64,000 bases of DNA from RPQJ01 sp963793005 (GTDB lineage: Bacteria; Pseudomonadota; Gammaproteobacteria; Steroidobacterales; Steroidobacteraceae): positions 1,612,001 through 1,676,000 of the forward strand of contig CAWBYP010000002.1 of the NCBI GenBank assembly GCA_963793005.1, written 5' to 3'. Positions 8,613 to 17,609 of this stretch are shown here, piece by piece (position 1 is the first letter of the stretch; every line of letters starts with the position of its first letter). Under the pieces are notes generated by a model that worked only from the letters and a program-made list of their open reading frames with translations, had not been told where the DNA came from and did no database searches. The translations under genes and the position numbers were made by a program.

Positions 8613-8646
8613 AAGGGGCCGCCCGGTATCGCCGCGCGGCCCTTTT
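8613..8646 (+). terminator. Intrinsic terminator after dsbA
   Basis: Stem GGGCCGC (8616-8622) / GCGGCCC (8636-8642) with flanking AA/TT pairing and TTTT immediately after. Confidence 0.8.
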
Positions 8647-8719
8647 CATTTGGCGGGCCGCCTGCCTCGGGCGACTGCGTTGTGCTAAAACGGCGCCCTG
8701 CCCCGAGGGTTTTCACTCG

Positions 8720-9694
8720 ATGCTCCGACTCCTCATCCCGACCGGCACCGGATACACGTGGGTGGAACACGCGCCACCGGCGTCGTTCCCCGACGAGTTC
8801 CTGTGGGCGGACCTGTTCGAGCCCACGCCGGAGGAGGAGAAGGCGGTCGAGTCGCTGCTCACGGTGGATGTACCGACGCGCGACGAGATGAAGGAGATCG
8901 AGACCTCGAACCGCCTGTACGAGGAAGGCAACGCCCTGTACATGACGGCCACGGTCGGCAGCAAGCTCGACTCGATGAGGCCGGAGTCGAGCGCAATCAC
9001 CTTCATCCTTGCCAACGGCCGGCTGATCACCAATCGCTACGTGGACCCGACACCGGTCCGGCGCTTCATGCACTACGTGGAACGCTCGCCAGCGGCGTGC
9101 ACGTCGTCCGCAACGCTGTTCGCCGGACTGCTCGAGTCGTTCGTCGAGCGAATCGCGGACCTGCTCGAGCGGATCCAGGCCGAACTCGACAGCGTTTCGC
9201 ACACGATCTTCCGGCGCAACGCCGGCGCATCACCCAGCAACAGCGACCTGCAGGCCATGATCGAGAAGATCGGTGCGAACGGCGACCTGGTGTCGAAGGC
9301 GCGCGAGAGCCTGGTGAGCTTCCAGCGCCTGCTGATGTACGTACAGCAGGCAGCCAGCGTGTCACTGTCACAGGAGCAGCGCGGACGGTTCAAGTCAACG
9401 ATGCGCGACGTGCAGTCGCTCTCCGACCACGCAAGTTTCCTCGGCAACAAGATCCAGTTCCTGCTCGACGCGGTGCTCGGGCTCATCAACCTCGAGCAGA
9501 ACAACATCATCAAGATCTTCTCGGTGGCCGCGGTCATGATGATGCCGCCGACACTGGTCGCTAGCGTCTACGGCATGAACTTCCACTTCATGCCCGAACT
9601 CGACAAGCCCTGGGGCTATCCGCTGGCGCTGCTCGCCATGGTGGTCTCGGCCGTCGTGCCCTACCTCTACTTCCGCCGCAGGGGCTGGCTGTAA
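8720..9694 (+). CDS. corA: CorA-family magnesium/divalent cation transporter
   Basis: A 324-residue protein ending in two transmembrane helices. The invariant YGMNF (residues 284-288) sits at the end of the first helix, followed by a short acidic loop MPELDKPWGYP and the second helix. The long N-terminal part is the cytoplasmic funnel with stalk helix. The chain ends in a basic RRRGWL tail. CorA forms pentameric Mg2+ (Co2+, Ni2+) channels in the inner membrane. Stands 7 bp before the LysE-family gene. Confidence 0.93.
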   Translation: MLRLLIPTGTGYTWVEHAPPASFPDEFLWADLFEPTPEEEKAVESLLTVDVPTRDEMKEIETSNRLYEEGNALYMTATVGSKLDSMRPESSAITFILANGRLITNRYVDPTPVRRFMHYVERSPAACTSSATLFAGLLESFVERIADLLERIQAELDSVSHTIFRRNAGASPSNSDLQAMIEKIGANGDLVSKARESLVSFQRLLMYVQQAASVSLSQEQRGRFKSTMRDVQSLSDHASFLGNKIQFLLDAVLGLINLEQNNIIKIFSVAAVMMMPPTLVASVYGMNFHFMPELDKPWGYPLALLAMVVSAVVPYLYFRRRGWL

Positions 9695-9701
9695 GCATCC
9701 C

Positions 9702-10319
9702 GTGTCGCCGACCGCGTTCCTGACGATCTCCGCCACGGTACTGGTCGCGGCGGTGACGCCCGGTCCGGCCGCGACGGCCATCGTGGCGCGCGCCATTGCC
9801 GACGGACTGCGCCCGGCACTGGCACTTGCCGCCGGCGTACTGACCGGCGACCTGGTCTTTCTCGCCGCCGCTGCCGCCGGCATGGCTGCCGCGGCGCACT
9901 CGATGGGCGCGTTCTTCACCGTGCTCAGGTGGGCTGGTGCGGCCTACCTGGCGTGGCAGGGCCTGGCGCTCTGGCGGGCGAGGCCGCGGGTTTCGCCGCT
10001 GGGCCGGGCGGCCCACGAGGGGCACTTCTGGCGCAACTACGGCGCGGGCATGCTGCTGATGATGGGCCACGTACAGGCCATCCTGTTCTACGCGGCGCTG
10101 CTGCCCGGCGTGGTGGACTTCGCGAGCCTCACGCTCGCGGACATCGGGATGGTCGCCCTGATGCTGGTGGTGATCATCGGCGGCGTGAATGCCGGCTACG
10201 CCATGCTCGCAGTCCGCGCCCGCCGCTTCTTCACCGACGAGCGCGCGATGCGCACGGTCAACAGGGTAGCGGGAACCCTGATGTTTGCCGCAGCCGCGCT
10301 GGTCGCGACACGGGTGTAG
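9702..10319 (+). CDS. LysE/RhtB-family amino-acid exporter
   Basis: A 205-residue integral membrane protein with about six hydrophobic segments. The N-terminal signature TPGPAATAIVARAIADG and the long hydrophobic segment after HEGHFWRNYGAGMLLMMG are typical of LysE/RhtB translocators, which export lysine, homoserine, threonine or related metabolites. The start is GTG at 9702. Substrate not predictable. Lies tightly behind corA, perhaps cotranscribed. Confidence 0.88.
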   Translation: MSPTAFLTISATVLVAAVTPGPAATAIVARAIADGLRPALALAAGVLTGDLVFLAAAAAGMAAAAHSMGAFFTVLRWAGAAYLAWQGLALWRARPRVSPLGRAAHEGHFWRNYGAGMLLMMGHVQAILFYAALLPGVVDFASLTLADIGMVALMLVVIIGGVNAGYAMLAVRARRFFTDERAMRTVNRVAGTLMFAAAALVATRV

Positions 10320-10328
10320 GATTACGCC

Positions 10329-11198
10329 ATGGCAAAGCCCTCAATCAACAACATGGCCGTGTTCTGCGACTTCGAGAACGTTGCACTCGGCGTGCGCGAC
10401 GCGAAGTACTCGAAGTTCGACATCGGCAAGGTGCTCGAGAAGCTGCTGCTGAAGGGCAGCATCGTGGTCAAGAAGGCCTACTGCGACTGGGAGCGCTACA
10501 AGGAATTCAAGGCGCCGATGCACGAGGCATCGTTCGAGCTGATCGAGATCCCGCACGTTCGCATGTCGGGCAAGAACTCCGCCGACATCCGCATGGTCGT
10601 CGACGCACTCGACCTCTGCTACACGAAGTCGCACGTGGACACGTTCGTCGTCGTGAGCGGTGACTCGGACTTCTCGCCGCTGGTGAGCAAGCTGCGCGAG
10701 AACAACAAGATCGTGATCGGCGTGGGCGTGAAGAGTTCGACGTCCGACCTGCTGATCGCCAACTGCGACGAGTTCATTTACTACGACGACCTGGTTCGCA
10801 AGGAAGAGCAGCGCAGCCGTCGCCGCAGGACACCCGCCAAGCAGTCTGCACCCCGCCAGGCGGCCAGCAGCCCCGCGGCCGCCAGCTTGCAGGGCTCAGC
10901 GGAACCGCCCGCGTCGCGCGCCAACCCGGCGAGTTCTGAAGACGAGCGGAAACAGGAAGCCTTCGACCTCGTGCTTGCCACGATCGAGGCGCTCGCGGAA
11001 GACCGCGAGGAGGACGAGAAGATCTGGGGCTCAATGATCAAGCAGGCGCTGAAGCGCCAGCGCCCCGGGTTTAACGAGACCTATCACGGCTTCCGCAGCT
11101 TCAGCCAATTGCTCGAGGAAGCGCAAGCCAGGAAGCTGATCGACCTGGAAAAAGACGAGAAGTCAGGCGGTTACCTGGTCCGCTCAGTCACCAGCTGA
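10329..11198 (+). CDS. NYN-domain RNase-like protein with C-terminal OST-HTH/LOTUS domain
   Basis: A 289-residue protein. The N-terminal NYN/PIN-like domain carries the acidic set of this nuclease fold: FCDFENV (Asp14, Asn17), KNSADIRMVVDAL (about 80-92) and VVSGDSDFSPLVSKLR (about 110). A basic, Ala/Pro-rich linker (about 160-210) leads to a C-terminal domain, AFDLVLATIEAL to GGYLVRSV, fitting the OST-HTH (LOTUS) RNA-binding module. This LabA/DUF88-type arrangement suggests RNA processing or surveillance; the partners are unknown. ATG at 10329, 9 bp after the LysE gene. Confidence 0.88.
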   Translation: MAKPSINNMAVFCDFENVALGVRDAKYSKFDIGKVLEKLLLKGSIVVKKAYCDWERYKEFKAPMHEASFELIEIPHVRMSGKNSADIRMVVDALDLCYTKSHVDTFVVVSGDSDFSPLVSKLRENNKIVIGVGVKSSTSDLLIANCDEFIYYDDLVRKEEQRSRRRRTPAKQSAPRQAASSPAAASLQGSAEPPASRANPASSEDERKQEAFDLVLATIEALAEDREEDEKIWGSMIKQALKRQRPGFNETYHGFRSFSQLLEEAQARKLIDLEKDEKSGGYLVRSVTS

Positions 11199-11310
11199 CG
11201 GCGTTTACGACCTGCCGCGCGCTTCGCTCCGCGACGAGGATGCGCGGCGGATGGTGGGGTTCCCGAGGCCGACCAGGGCGGCACAGAGAAATCCGCCTGC
11301 GACTTGCGAG

Positions 11311-11387
11311 TGGCGCGCCCGACAGGATTCGAACCTGTGACCCCTGCCTTCGGAGGGCAGTACTCTATCCAGCTGAGCTACGGGCGC
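11311..11387 (-). tRNA. tRNA-Arg (anticodon CCG)
   Basis: A 77-nt cloverleaf with encoded CCA. Acceptor GCGCCCG/CGGGCGC, discriminator G, D-arm AGCTCAGCTGGATAGAG, anticodon arm CTGCC-CTCCGAA-GGCAG (anticodon CCG, reads CGG), T-arm with GGTTCGAATCC. All stems pair fully. Confidence 0.97.
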
Positions 11388-11561
11388 ATCCGGGGCGCGG
11401 ATGATAGACCGGCCGTGGAAAGGGCGTCCATCGCCTGACCGAAAACCGCACCGGATCATCGACTTGGGGCCGGCGTCCGGCCGATGCGGGGTGGCGCGGG
11501 CCCGCGCCGCGCAAGGTATACTTCGCCGCCTCGTTTTCGGCGCATATCCCGGGGATCCACA

Positions 11562-12068
11562 GTGAGCGCTTCGCACGACCGCAAGTTCTTCGACACGTTC
11601 CTGCTGATACTCGGCATCCTCGTCGGTATCGCGATCGCGCTGGTCGTCCTGGCCCGCATCATCGCGGCCAATACCTCGGTGGCAAACAGGCAGGACGACC
11701 CGCTGTACGAGCAGCAGGTCGAGGCGAGGATCCATCCGATTGCGCGCGAAGCGGTGGCGGGCGAAGACAACGCGGCCCTCGCGGTACCGACGGCAGAACC
11801 GGCCACAGCCACCGACCTTCCGGCCGAGACGGTCTTCCAGCAGGGCTGTGTCGCCTGCCACGGGGCCGGCATCGCCGGCGCGCCGAAAATCGGCGACAAG
11901 GCAGCCTGGGCCCCGCGCATCGCGCAGGGCAATGATGTGCTGTACCGGCATGCGCTGCTGGGCTTCCAGGGCAAGGGCGGCGTCATGCCGGCCAAGGGCG
12001 GACGCGCCGACTTCACCGACCAGTCGGTGATGAATGCGGTCGATTACATGGTGACCGCCAGCCAGTGA
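11562..12068 (+). CDS. Membrane-anchored monohaem cytochrome c (c5-like)
   Basis: A 168-residue protein from the GTG at 11562, which has a GGGGA element upstream; translation further upstream gives only basic low-complexity sequence. One transmembrane helix at residues 12-34 anchors it, an Ala/Pro-rich linker (65-88) follows, and the haem site CVACH is at 96-100. GVMPAKGG downstream supplies a likely Met axial ligand. The pattern (GCVACHGAGIAGAPKIGDK) matches cytochrome c5/CycB-like electron carriers of the respiratory chain. Convergent with ntrX. Confidence 0.88.
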   Translation: MSASHDRKFFDTFLLILGILVGIAIALVVLARIIAANTSVANRQDDPLYEQQVEARIHPIAREAVAGEDNAALAVPTAEPATATDLPAETVFQQGCVACHGAGIAGAPKIGDKAAWAPRIAQGNDVLYRHALLGFQGKGGVMPAKGGRADFTDQSVMNAVDYMVTASQ

Positions 12069-12089
12069 GCGCCCTCGAGTGGGCGGCGG

Positions 12090-13448
12090 TCAGTCCTCCG
12101 ACTGCCTGAAGTCCACGCCGAGAGAGCGCAGCTTCCGGTAAAGGTGCGTGCGCTCCATGCCGACCCGCTTCGCGAGCAGTCCGACCTTTCCCCCGCAGAG
12201 CTGCAACTGCTGCGTCAGGTAGGCGCGCTCGAAGTGTTCGCGTGCCTCGCGCAGCGGCATCGACAGCAGGTCCTGCTTGACCAGGGGCTCGTCTACCGTG
12301 ACCTGTGACGCTATCTCGCGCTCGATCTCGTCGAGGCTGATCTCCGGCGGTCCGCCCTGGATCAGCAGGCGGTGCACGAGGTTCTTCAGCTCGCGGATGT
12401 TGCCCGGCCACGGGTAGTTGCGCAGCCGATTCTGCGCCGCAACACCAAAGCGCCGGAATCCCAGTCGATCGTCATCCACCAGCCGGTCCACGTAGTGGCG
12501 CAGCAGTTCCGGGACGTCCTCCGCGTAGTCGCGCAACGGCGGGATCCTGAGCACCAGCACATTCAGGTGCGACAGCAGGTCCACGCGGAACGGCTCCGCA
12601 CCGTGCGTCTCGAATCCAGGCTGGGCAGAGGAAATGATGCGCGCATCGAAGCGCACGGGTGTGCTGCCGCCGACGCGGTTGAACGCGCCAGAGTCGATGG
12701 CCGAGAACAGCAGCCGCTGCGCCGCCGGCCCGAGGTCTCCCAGCTCGTTCAGGAACAACACGCCTCGCTCGGCCTGCTCGAGCAGCCCGTTGCGGACCAC
12801 CCCGCCCGACTCCGAGCCATAGAGCGCGGCCTCGGCGCCTTCTCCATTCAGCGCGCCGGCCACCGCCGTCACGAACGGGCCATCGGCATGTGGACCGAGC
12901 GAATGCATGTAGCGCGCGAATGCCTCGCGTCCCGTGCCGGGCTCGCCGACGACAAGCACCGGCGCCTCGTGCGGTGCAAGCTGCTTCACGTGGTCGCGCA
13001 GCTCGCGCATCAGGCGGCTGCGTCCCGCCGGCGCGATCAGCGGCGGCACGATGTTGCGCGCCGCCTGCCGGCGCCGGCCGCCTTCCTCGAGCGCACTGCG
13101 GACAGTGCGCAGCAGCTTGGCCAGCGACAGCGGCTTTTCTACGTAGTCGAGCGCGCCCAGGCGCGTCGCCTCCACTGCGGTTTCCACTGTCCCGTGGCCG
13201 GACATCATGACGACGGGAAGCGCGGCACCGAATGTCTGCTGCCACTCTCTCAGCAGCGTTATTCCGTCGGTATCTGGCATCCAGATGTCGAGCAGCACCA
13301 GGTCCGGCGGCTGGCCGGCGCAGGCGGTCCTGGCCTCGGCAGCCGTACCCGCGACCCCCACGCTGTAGCCTTCCTCGGTGAGGATCTCCTGCACCAGCTC
13401 GCGGATGTCCGCTTCGTCGTCCACCACCAGGATCCGCGCGTTACTCAT
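12090..13448 (-). CDS. ntrX: NtrX-family response regulator with degenerate AAA+ core
   Basis: A 452-residue protein: receiver domain (phospho-acceptor Asp54 in LVLLDIWMPDTDG), AAA+ sigma54-interaction domain and Fis-type helix-turn-helix at the C-terminus (GLLAKRVGMERTHLYRKLR). It pairs with NtrY, encoded just upstream with an ATGA overlap. The central domain departs from active enhancer-binding proteins. Walker A is GEPGTGRE (168-175, Arg in place of Lys), Walker B is LFLNELGD (231-238, Asn in place of Asp), and the GAFTGA loop is replaced by a sequence around 213-220 that does not resemble it. This regulator probably does not hydrolyse ATP or remodel sigma54, and more likely works as a plain DNA-binding activator/repressor. 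Confidence 0.92.
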   Translation of the reverse strand: MSNARILVVDDEADIRELVQEILTEEGYSVGVAGTAAEARTACAGQPPDLVLLDIWMPDTDGITLLREWQQTFGAALPVVMMSGHGTVETAVEATRLGALDYVEKPLSLAKLLRTVRSALEEGGRRRQAARNIVPPLIAPAGRSRLMRELRDHVKQLAPHEAPVLVVGEPGTGREAFARYMHSLGPHADGPFVTAVAGALNGEGAEAALYGSESGGVVRNGLLEQAERGVLFLNELGDLGPAAQRLLFSAIDSGAFNRVGGSTPVRFDARIISSAQPGFETHGAEPFRVDLLSHLNVLVLRIPPLRDYAEDVPELLRHYVDRLVDDDRLGFRRFGVAAQNRLRNYPWPGNIRELKNLVHRLLIQGGPPEISLDEIEREIASQVTVDEPLVKQDLLSMPLREAREHFERAYLTQQLQLCGGKVGLLAKRVGMERTHLYRKLRSLGVDFRQSED

Positions 13449-15685
13449 GCAAGCTCTCTCCTTGGCTCGGGTCGGCGCTGCTCGCGCTTCACCTCGCCAC
13501 GCGTTGATTCATCCACCGGCAGGCCCACACGCACTCGCGCACCGCCTTCCTGGCGGTTGTCGGCCTCGATGCTGCCACCATGCTCCTCGACGATCTTTCG
13601 AACGATTGCGAGGCCGAGTCCGGTACCCCGCGCCTTGGTCGTGACGTAGGGATCGAAGACCTGGCCGATCAACTCGCGAGGGAACCCTGGGCCATTATCC
13701 TCGACCACGAACTCGGCGACATCGACTTCACCACCGACGGCCAGGTGGGTCTCGACCCGCACCTCGCCGTCCGGGTGGCCTTCGAGGGCTTCCACCGCGT
13801 TCGTCAGCAGGTTGTGGAGCAGCTGCCGCAGGCGTCCCTGGTCGGCCACCACGGTCGTAAGTGCAGGGTCGAGCGTGACCCGCAGGCGCACTCCCCTGCC
13901 GGCAACCTGCGCGCGATACAGGTCGGTCACCTCGGTCACCAGCTTGTTCAGGCTGACATTCGCCATTTCGAATCGCGGCGCGCGCGCGTACTCGCTGAAT
14001 GCATTCACCATTTCCTTCATCGCCTCGACCTGCTGCACGATCGTCTCGGTGCCGCGATCGAGCAGCTGCGCGTCCTTCTCGTTCATGGATGGCATCAGTT
14101 TCAGCCGCATGCGCTCGGCCGACAGGCGAATAGGCGTCAGCGGATTCTTGATCTCGTGCGCCAGCCTGCGCGCGACTTCGCCCCAGGCCGCCTCGCGCTG
14201 CGCCTGCAGCATCGTGGTGATGTCGTCGAACACCAGCACGTAACCCCCTGGCTCGTTGCCCTCAAAGGGCAGCGGCGTGCAGGCGCACATGACGACGCGG
14301 CGGCCGGTGCCTGACTTGAACGTGAGCTGCTCGCGCCACTCGACGTCACCCGCAGCCAGCCGGGCGCGGCAGGCCTCGACGAACTGCCGCAGCAGGCCAT
14401 CGCTTGCCCCTACTTCCGCAAGCTCGGCCAGTTCCAGGCCGACGCATGGTCCAAGGTCTTCACCGAGGATCATGCCGGCTGCACGGTTTGCCGTGCGCAC
14501 CCGCAGGTCGGGCTCCAGCGAAACGACGCCGGTGGACAGTCGCGCGAGGATGACGGCGAGGTTGGCGCGCTCGGTCTCCGCGGCCTGCTGGGCGCGCAGC
14601 TGGTCTTCTCGCGCGCGGCGCAGCCGCTTGGTCATGTCATTGAACGAATGCACGAGGAAGCCCATCTCGTCGTGCGATGTGAGCGGCAGGCGCGTGTCGA
14701 GATCGCCCTCCGCAACCGCGCGCGTGCCCTTCACGAGGTCCTGGATAGGCTGCACCAGCTTCTGCGCGGTGAAGATCGCTCCGTACCATGCGGACAACAG
14801 TGACAGCAGCAGCACCACGGTCAGCGTCAGGATGAAGCTCGCCTTCAACGGCTTGCGCATGTAGTCCTTCTCGCCGAACTGCTGGTACGCCGCCTGTACA
14901 GTGTCCGCCAGCGCGCCGAGCCGCTCCGCGACCGGATAGATAGCCTGCACGACCAGCCGTTGACGGCCCGGCACCGCGCTGCCCATGGGCACGGCGGTGC
15001 GCACCAGGTAGCCACCCCCTGGTTGCGGCTCGAGGCTCACGAACGGCCGCCCCTGTCTCACCTGCAGCAGCACCTCGCCCGGGACCTCATCGGGGACCAG
15101 CTCCGTCGAAAGCCCCTTGCCGACCGCGATCACTGTCCCGGAATCCGTTGCCACGACGATGTCCAGCGCGCCGACCCTCTGGCGGTAGGTCTCGAGCAGG
15201 CCAGGCACCGGCCCCCCGTAGGAGGCGAGCTCATCGGCCACTTCCTGTGTGTCCGCGAGGTGCTCGCGCATCCGGGTCTCGAGCGCCGAGCGGCTGAGCA
15301 CCAGCGCGTCGTCGAGGCTCTGCCGGATCTCGACGTTGAACCAGCTGTCGATGCCCTTGTTCAGGAACTGCACGGCGAAGAAGTACACCAGCAGGATCGG
15401 CAGGGTCGCGAGCACGCCGAATATCCACACCATGCGGGCCTTGAGCCGGGACCCGATCACCTGGCCGCGGTAATCGCGCACCAGCTGCGTGAGCTTGGTC
15501 CCGAGCAGTCCCACCAGCATCACCAGGCCGGCGATGTTGATTCCCAGGATCCACGGGTGCAGTCGACTGAACTGCTCGGAGTTCTGCGCGGTCTGCACCA
15601 TGAACAGGATCGCCGCGAGCCACAGCAGCCCGCCCAGGCCTATCAGGCCCGCCGACAATGCGCGCTTCAGGGGCGAACCGGCCAT
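13445..15685 (-). CDS. ntrY: NtrY-family sensor histidine kinase
   Basis: A 746-residue membrane kinase. Hydrophobic segments lie at about 12-30, 43-62 and 80-105, then a periplasmic sensor region and a fourth segment before the HAMP. A PAS-like domain follows. The HisKA box LAHEIKNPLTPIRL has its His near residue 510, and the ATPase has N-box LLHNLLTNAVEALE, G1 EDNGPGFP and G2 TGLGLAIVRK. The start is ATG 15685, inside the end of the DUF4390 gene; a much longer in-frame reading upstream only overlaps that gene antiparallel in frame and is rejected. NtrYX responds to nitrogen or redox/envelope state in other proteobacteria; the signal is unknown here. Confidence 0.93.
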   Translation of the reverse strand: MAGSPLKRALSAGLIGLGGLLWLAAILFMVQTAQNSEQFSRLHPWILGINIAGLVMLVGLLGTKLTQLVRDYRGQVIGSRLKARMVWIFGVLATLPILLVYFFAVQFLNKGIDSWFNVEIRQSLDDALVLSRSALETRMREHLADTQEVADELASYGGPVPGLLETYRQRVGALDIVVATDSGTVIAVGKGLSTELVPDEVPGEVLLQVRQGRPFVSLEPQPGGGYLVRTAVPMGSAVPGRQRLVVQAIYPVAERLGALADTVQAAYQQFGEKDYMRKPLKASFILTLTVVLLLSLLSAWYGAIFTAQKLVQPIQDLVKGTRAVAEGDLDTRLPLTSHDEMGFLVHSFNDMTKRLRRAREDQLRAQQAAETERANLAVILARLSTGVVSLEPDLRVRTANRAAGMILGEDLGPCVGLELAELAEVGASDGLLRQFVEACRARLAAGDVEWREQLTFKSGTGRRVVMCACTPLPFEGNEPGGYVLVFDDITTMLQAQREAAWGEVARRLAHEIKNPLTPIRLSAERMRLKLMPSMNEKDAQLLDRGTETIVQQVEAMKEMVNAFSEYARAPRFEMANVSLNKLVTEVTDLYRAQVAGRGVRLRVTLDPALTTVVADQGRLRQLLHNLLTNAVEALEGHPDGEVRVETHLAVGGEVDVAEFVVEDNGPGFPRELIGQVFDPYVTTKARGTGLGLAIVRKIVEEHGGSIEADNRQEGGARVRVGLPVDESTRGEVKREQRRPEPRRELA

Positions 15686-16269
15686 TCGAACCACTCGCTC
15701 GTCACGCTCCAGTCGTCGGTCCAGAACAGGATCCACCTGAGCGCATCGGAACCGGTGTTGAGGTCGACATGCGCCCGGACACCGAGGTCGTACTGCCGGT
15801 CGGGCTCCACCAGCGCCGAATCTATCACCGGCAGGCCGCGAACCTCGCTGACCCGATCCAGCGCCGCCTGCAGCGTGCCGAAATCCTGCTGCTCGCCGGT
15901 GTTCAGCTTGCGCACCAGGTAGCGCTGGCTGAGCGCGTGATAACTCAGTTCGTAGCGCTGCGCGAGTTCGGCGACGGTCGCGTCCAGCATGAAGTTCCGG
16001 ACGCGCGTCAGGATGATCTCGTAGTCGAGCCGCATCGTGAGGCCCGCCTCGATGGCCTCGCGGGCTTCTTCGGGAAGCCGAAGTTCGAGCCGTGCATCCA
16101 GTTCGTAGACTTCGTCGTCCAGCGTGAGCGACGCGCTGCGAACCGAGACGCCCATCCCCTCGGGCGCCGCAGTCGCGACCGTCGTTGCCAGAAAACACAC
16201 GAACAGCACGACGACGCGCCGCAGGAATTGCTGCGTGCCGTGACGCGATGGTCTCTGGCTGTTGCTCAT
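15667..16269 (-). CDS. DUF4390 secreted protein
   Basis: A 200-residue protein with an N-terminal signal peptide (hydrophobic core RRVVVLFVCFLATTVATA). The mature part resembles the DUF4390 family found between rsmB and ntrY in many gammaproteobacteria (VRSASLTLDDEVYELDA; SYHALSQRYLVRKL). Function unknown; the position suggests a periplasmic accessory of NtrY. ATG 16269 lies just past the rsmB stop and has GGAA upstream; ATG 16299 would overlap rsmB. The C-terminus overlaps the ntrY start by 19 bp. Confidence 0.85.
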   Translation of the reverse strand: MSNSQRPSRHGTQQFLRRVVVLFVCFLATTVATAAPEGMGVSVRSASLTLDDEVYELDARLELRLPEEAREAIEAGLTMRLDYEIILTRVRNFMLDATVAELAQRYELSYHALSQRYLVRKLNTGEQQDFGTLQAALDRVSEVRGLPVIDSALVEPDRQYDLGVRAHVDLNTGSDALRWILFWTDDWSVTSEWFEWPVRP

Positions 16270-16277
16270 TTCCAACG

Positions 16278-17609
16278 TCAGGGGTGCTTGACCAGGCAAG
16301 CATAATAGAAGCCATCCATATCGGCTTCCCCTACTTGCACCCGGTATCCCGGACCCGCCCCCGTCGGCCGCGCCGGCCAGCCGGCACTCCGGCCCGGGGT
16401 ATCGTCATTCGCGTCGCCCGTATTGCGGAGGAAGGCGGAGACGACTTGCTCATTTTCCGCTCGAAGCACGGAGCAGGTCGTGTACAGCAGCGTGCCGCCC
16501 GGCCTGAGCAGTCGCCAGGCCGAGCGGAGCAGTTCCTCCTGCCTGCGCGCCAGCACCGGCACGTCCCGCGCCCGCCTGTGCACCTTGATGTCCGGATGCC
16601 GGCGGATCACACCGGTGGCGGAACAGGGCACGTCGAGCAGGATTCGGTCGTATGGCCGGCCGTCCCACCAGGGAGCGGCCTCGGCGAGGTCGCCGACTTC
16701 GATGCGGGCATCGAGCCCCAGCCGGCGGAGGTTTTCTCGTATCCGCTCGAGCCGGGGCTCCGCGATGTCGAGCGCGGTGACCTCGGCCCGCCCCCCGACC
16801 CGCTCCAGCAAGTGGCAGGTCTTGCCACCCGGGGCGGCGCAGGCGTCGAGAATGCGATCGCCCGCCTGCGGTGCGAGGAGCTCGACCGTGAGCTGGGCAG
16901 CGGCGTCCTGTACCGACACGCGACCCTCTGTGAATCCCGGCACCGAGCGCACGTCGGCCGGCGGGTCGATCCGAAGCGCGTCCGGCGCAAACGGGTGCCT
17001 GTGGACCGTCCAGCCCGCGGCCTCGAGCTCGGCGGCGCAAGCATCGACGTCCGCACGCATACGATTCACCCTGAGCCACATCGGCGGATGCGCGTTGTTC
17101 GCCTCCAGGGTAGCCTGCCAGGTCTCGCGGCAGTCGCGTCTCAGCGCCTCCACGAACCAGCGGGGGTGCGCCGTGCGGATCGTGATGTCGCGGTCCACGG
17201 CGGCCAGCACCGGCTCGCGCTCGCGCTGGAATCGCCGCAGCACTGCATTGACGAAACCGCTGGCCCTTGCCTGCCCCATTACCTTCGCGGCGCCGACCGT
17301 CTCCGCGACCGCCGCATGTTCTGCAACCTCGCCCGACAGCAGCTGGAACAGCCCCACCTCGAGCAAGGCGCGCAGTTCCGGCGCAATTCCCTCCAGAGGG
17401 CGATTGCACAGCAGGCCGAGGATCTCGATCAGGCGAAAATGCCAGCGCAGCGTGCCGTAGCAGAGCGCCCGCTTGAGCCCGCGCGCCGAGCCCTCGTCCG
17501 TGTCGACCGAGAGGAGATCGTCGAGCGAGCGGCCGCGATCAATGGCCTGGGACACCAGGCGCGCCGCCGACGCACGAATCTCCGCTGCGCTAGGTTGCAT
17601 GGCCGTCAC
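16278..17609 (-). CDS. rsmB: 16S rRNA m5C967 methyltransferase RsmB (Fmu)
   Basis: A 443-residue protein. The N-terminal NusB-like RNA-binding domain ends with GFVNAVLRRFQRE. The SAM-binding motif I is DACAAPGGKTCHLLERVG. Motif IV is LLDVPCSATGVIRRHPDIK and the catalytic-cysteine motif VI is YTTCSV, giving the two cysteines used by RNA m5C methylases. It methylates C967 of 16S rRNA. Overlaps fmt by four bases (ATGA), the standard def-fmt-rsmB operon. Confidence 0.97.
   Translation of the reverse strand: MTAMQPSAAEIRASAARLVSQAIDRGRSLDDLLSVDTDEGSARGLKRALCYGTLRWHFRLIEILGLLCNRPLEGIAPELRALLEVGLFQLLSGEVAEHAAVAETVGAAKVMGQARASGFVNAVLRRFQREREPVLAAVDRDITIRTAHPRWFVEALRRDCRETWQATLEANNAHPPMWLRVNRMRADVDACAAELEAAGWTVHRHPFAPDALRIDPPADVRSVPGFTEGRVSVQDAAAQLTVELLAPQAGDRILDACAAPGGKTCHLLERVGGRAEVTALDIAEPRLERIRENLRRLGLDARIEVGDLAEAAPWWDGRPYDRILLDVPCSATGVIRRHPDIKVHRRARDVPVLARRQEELLRSAWRLLRPGGTLLYTTCSVLRAENEQVVSAFLRNTGDANDDTPGRSAGWPARPTGAGPGYRVQVGEADMDGFYYACLVKHP

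Noticed and set aside
13445..16315. 956-residue reading combining ntrY with upstream sequence
   Set aside because: The first 210 residues overlap the well-supported DUF4390 gene in another frame and are not protein-like; NtrY starts at 15685.
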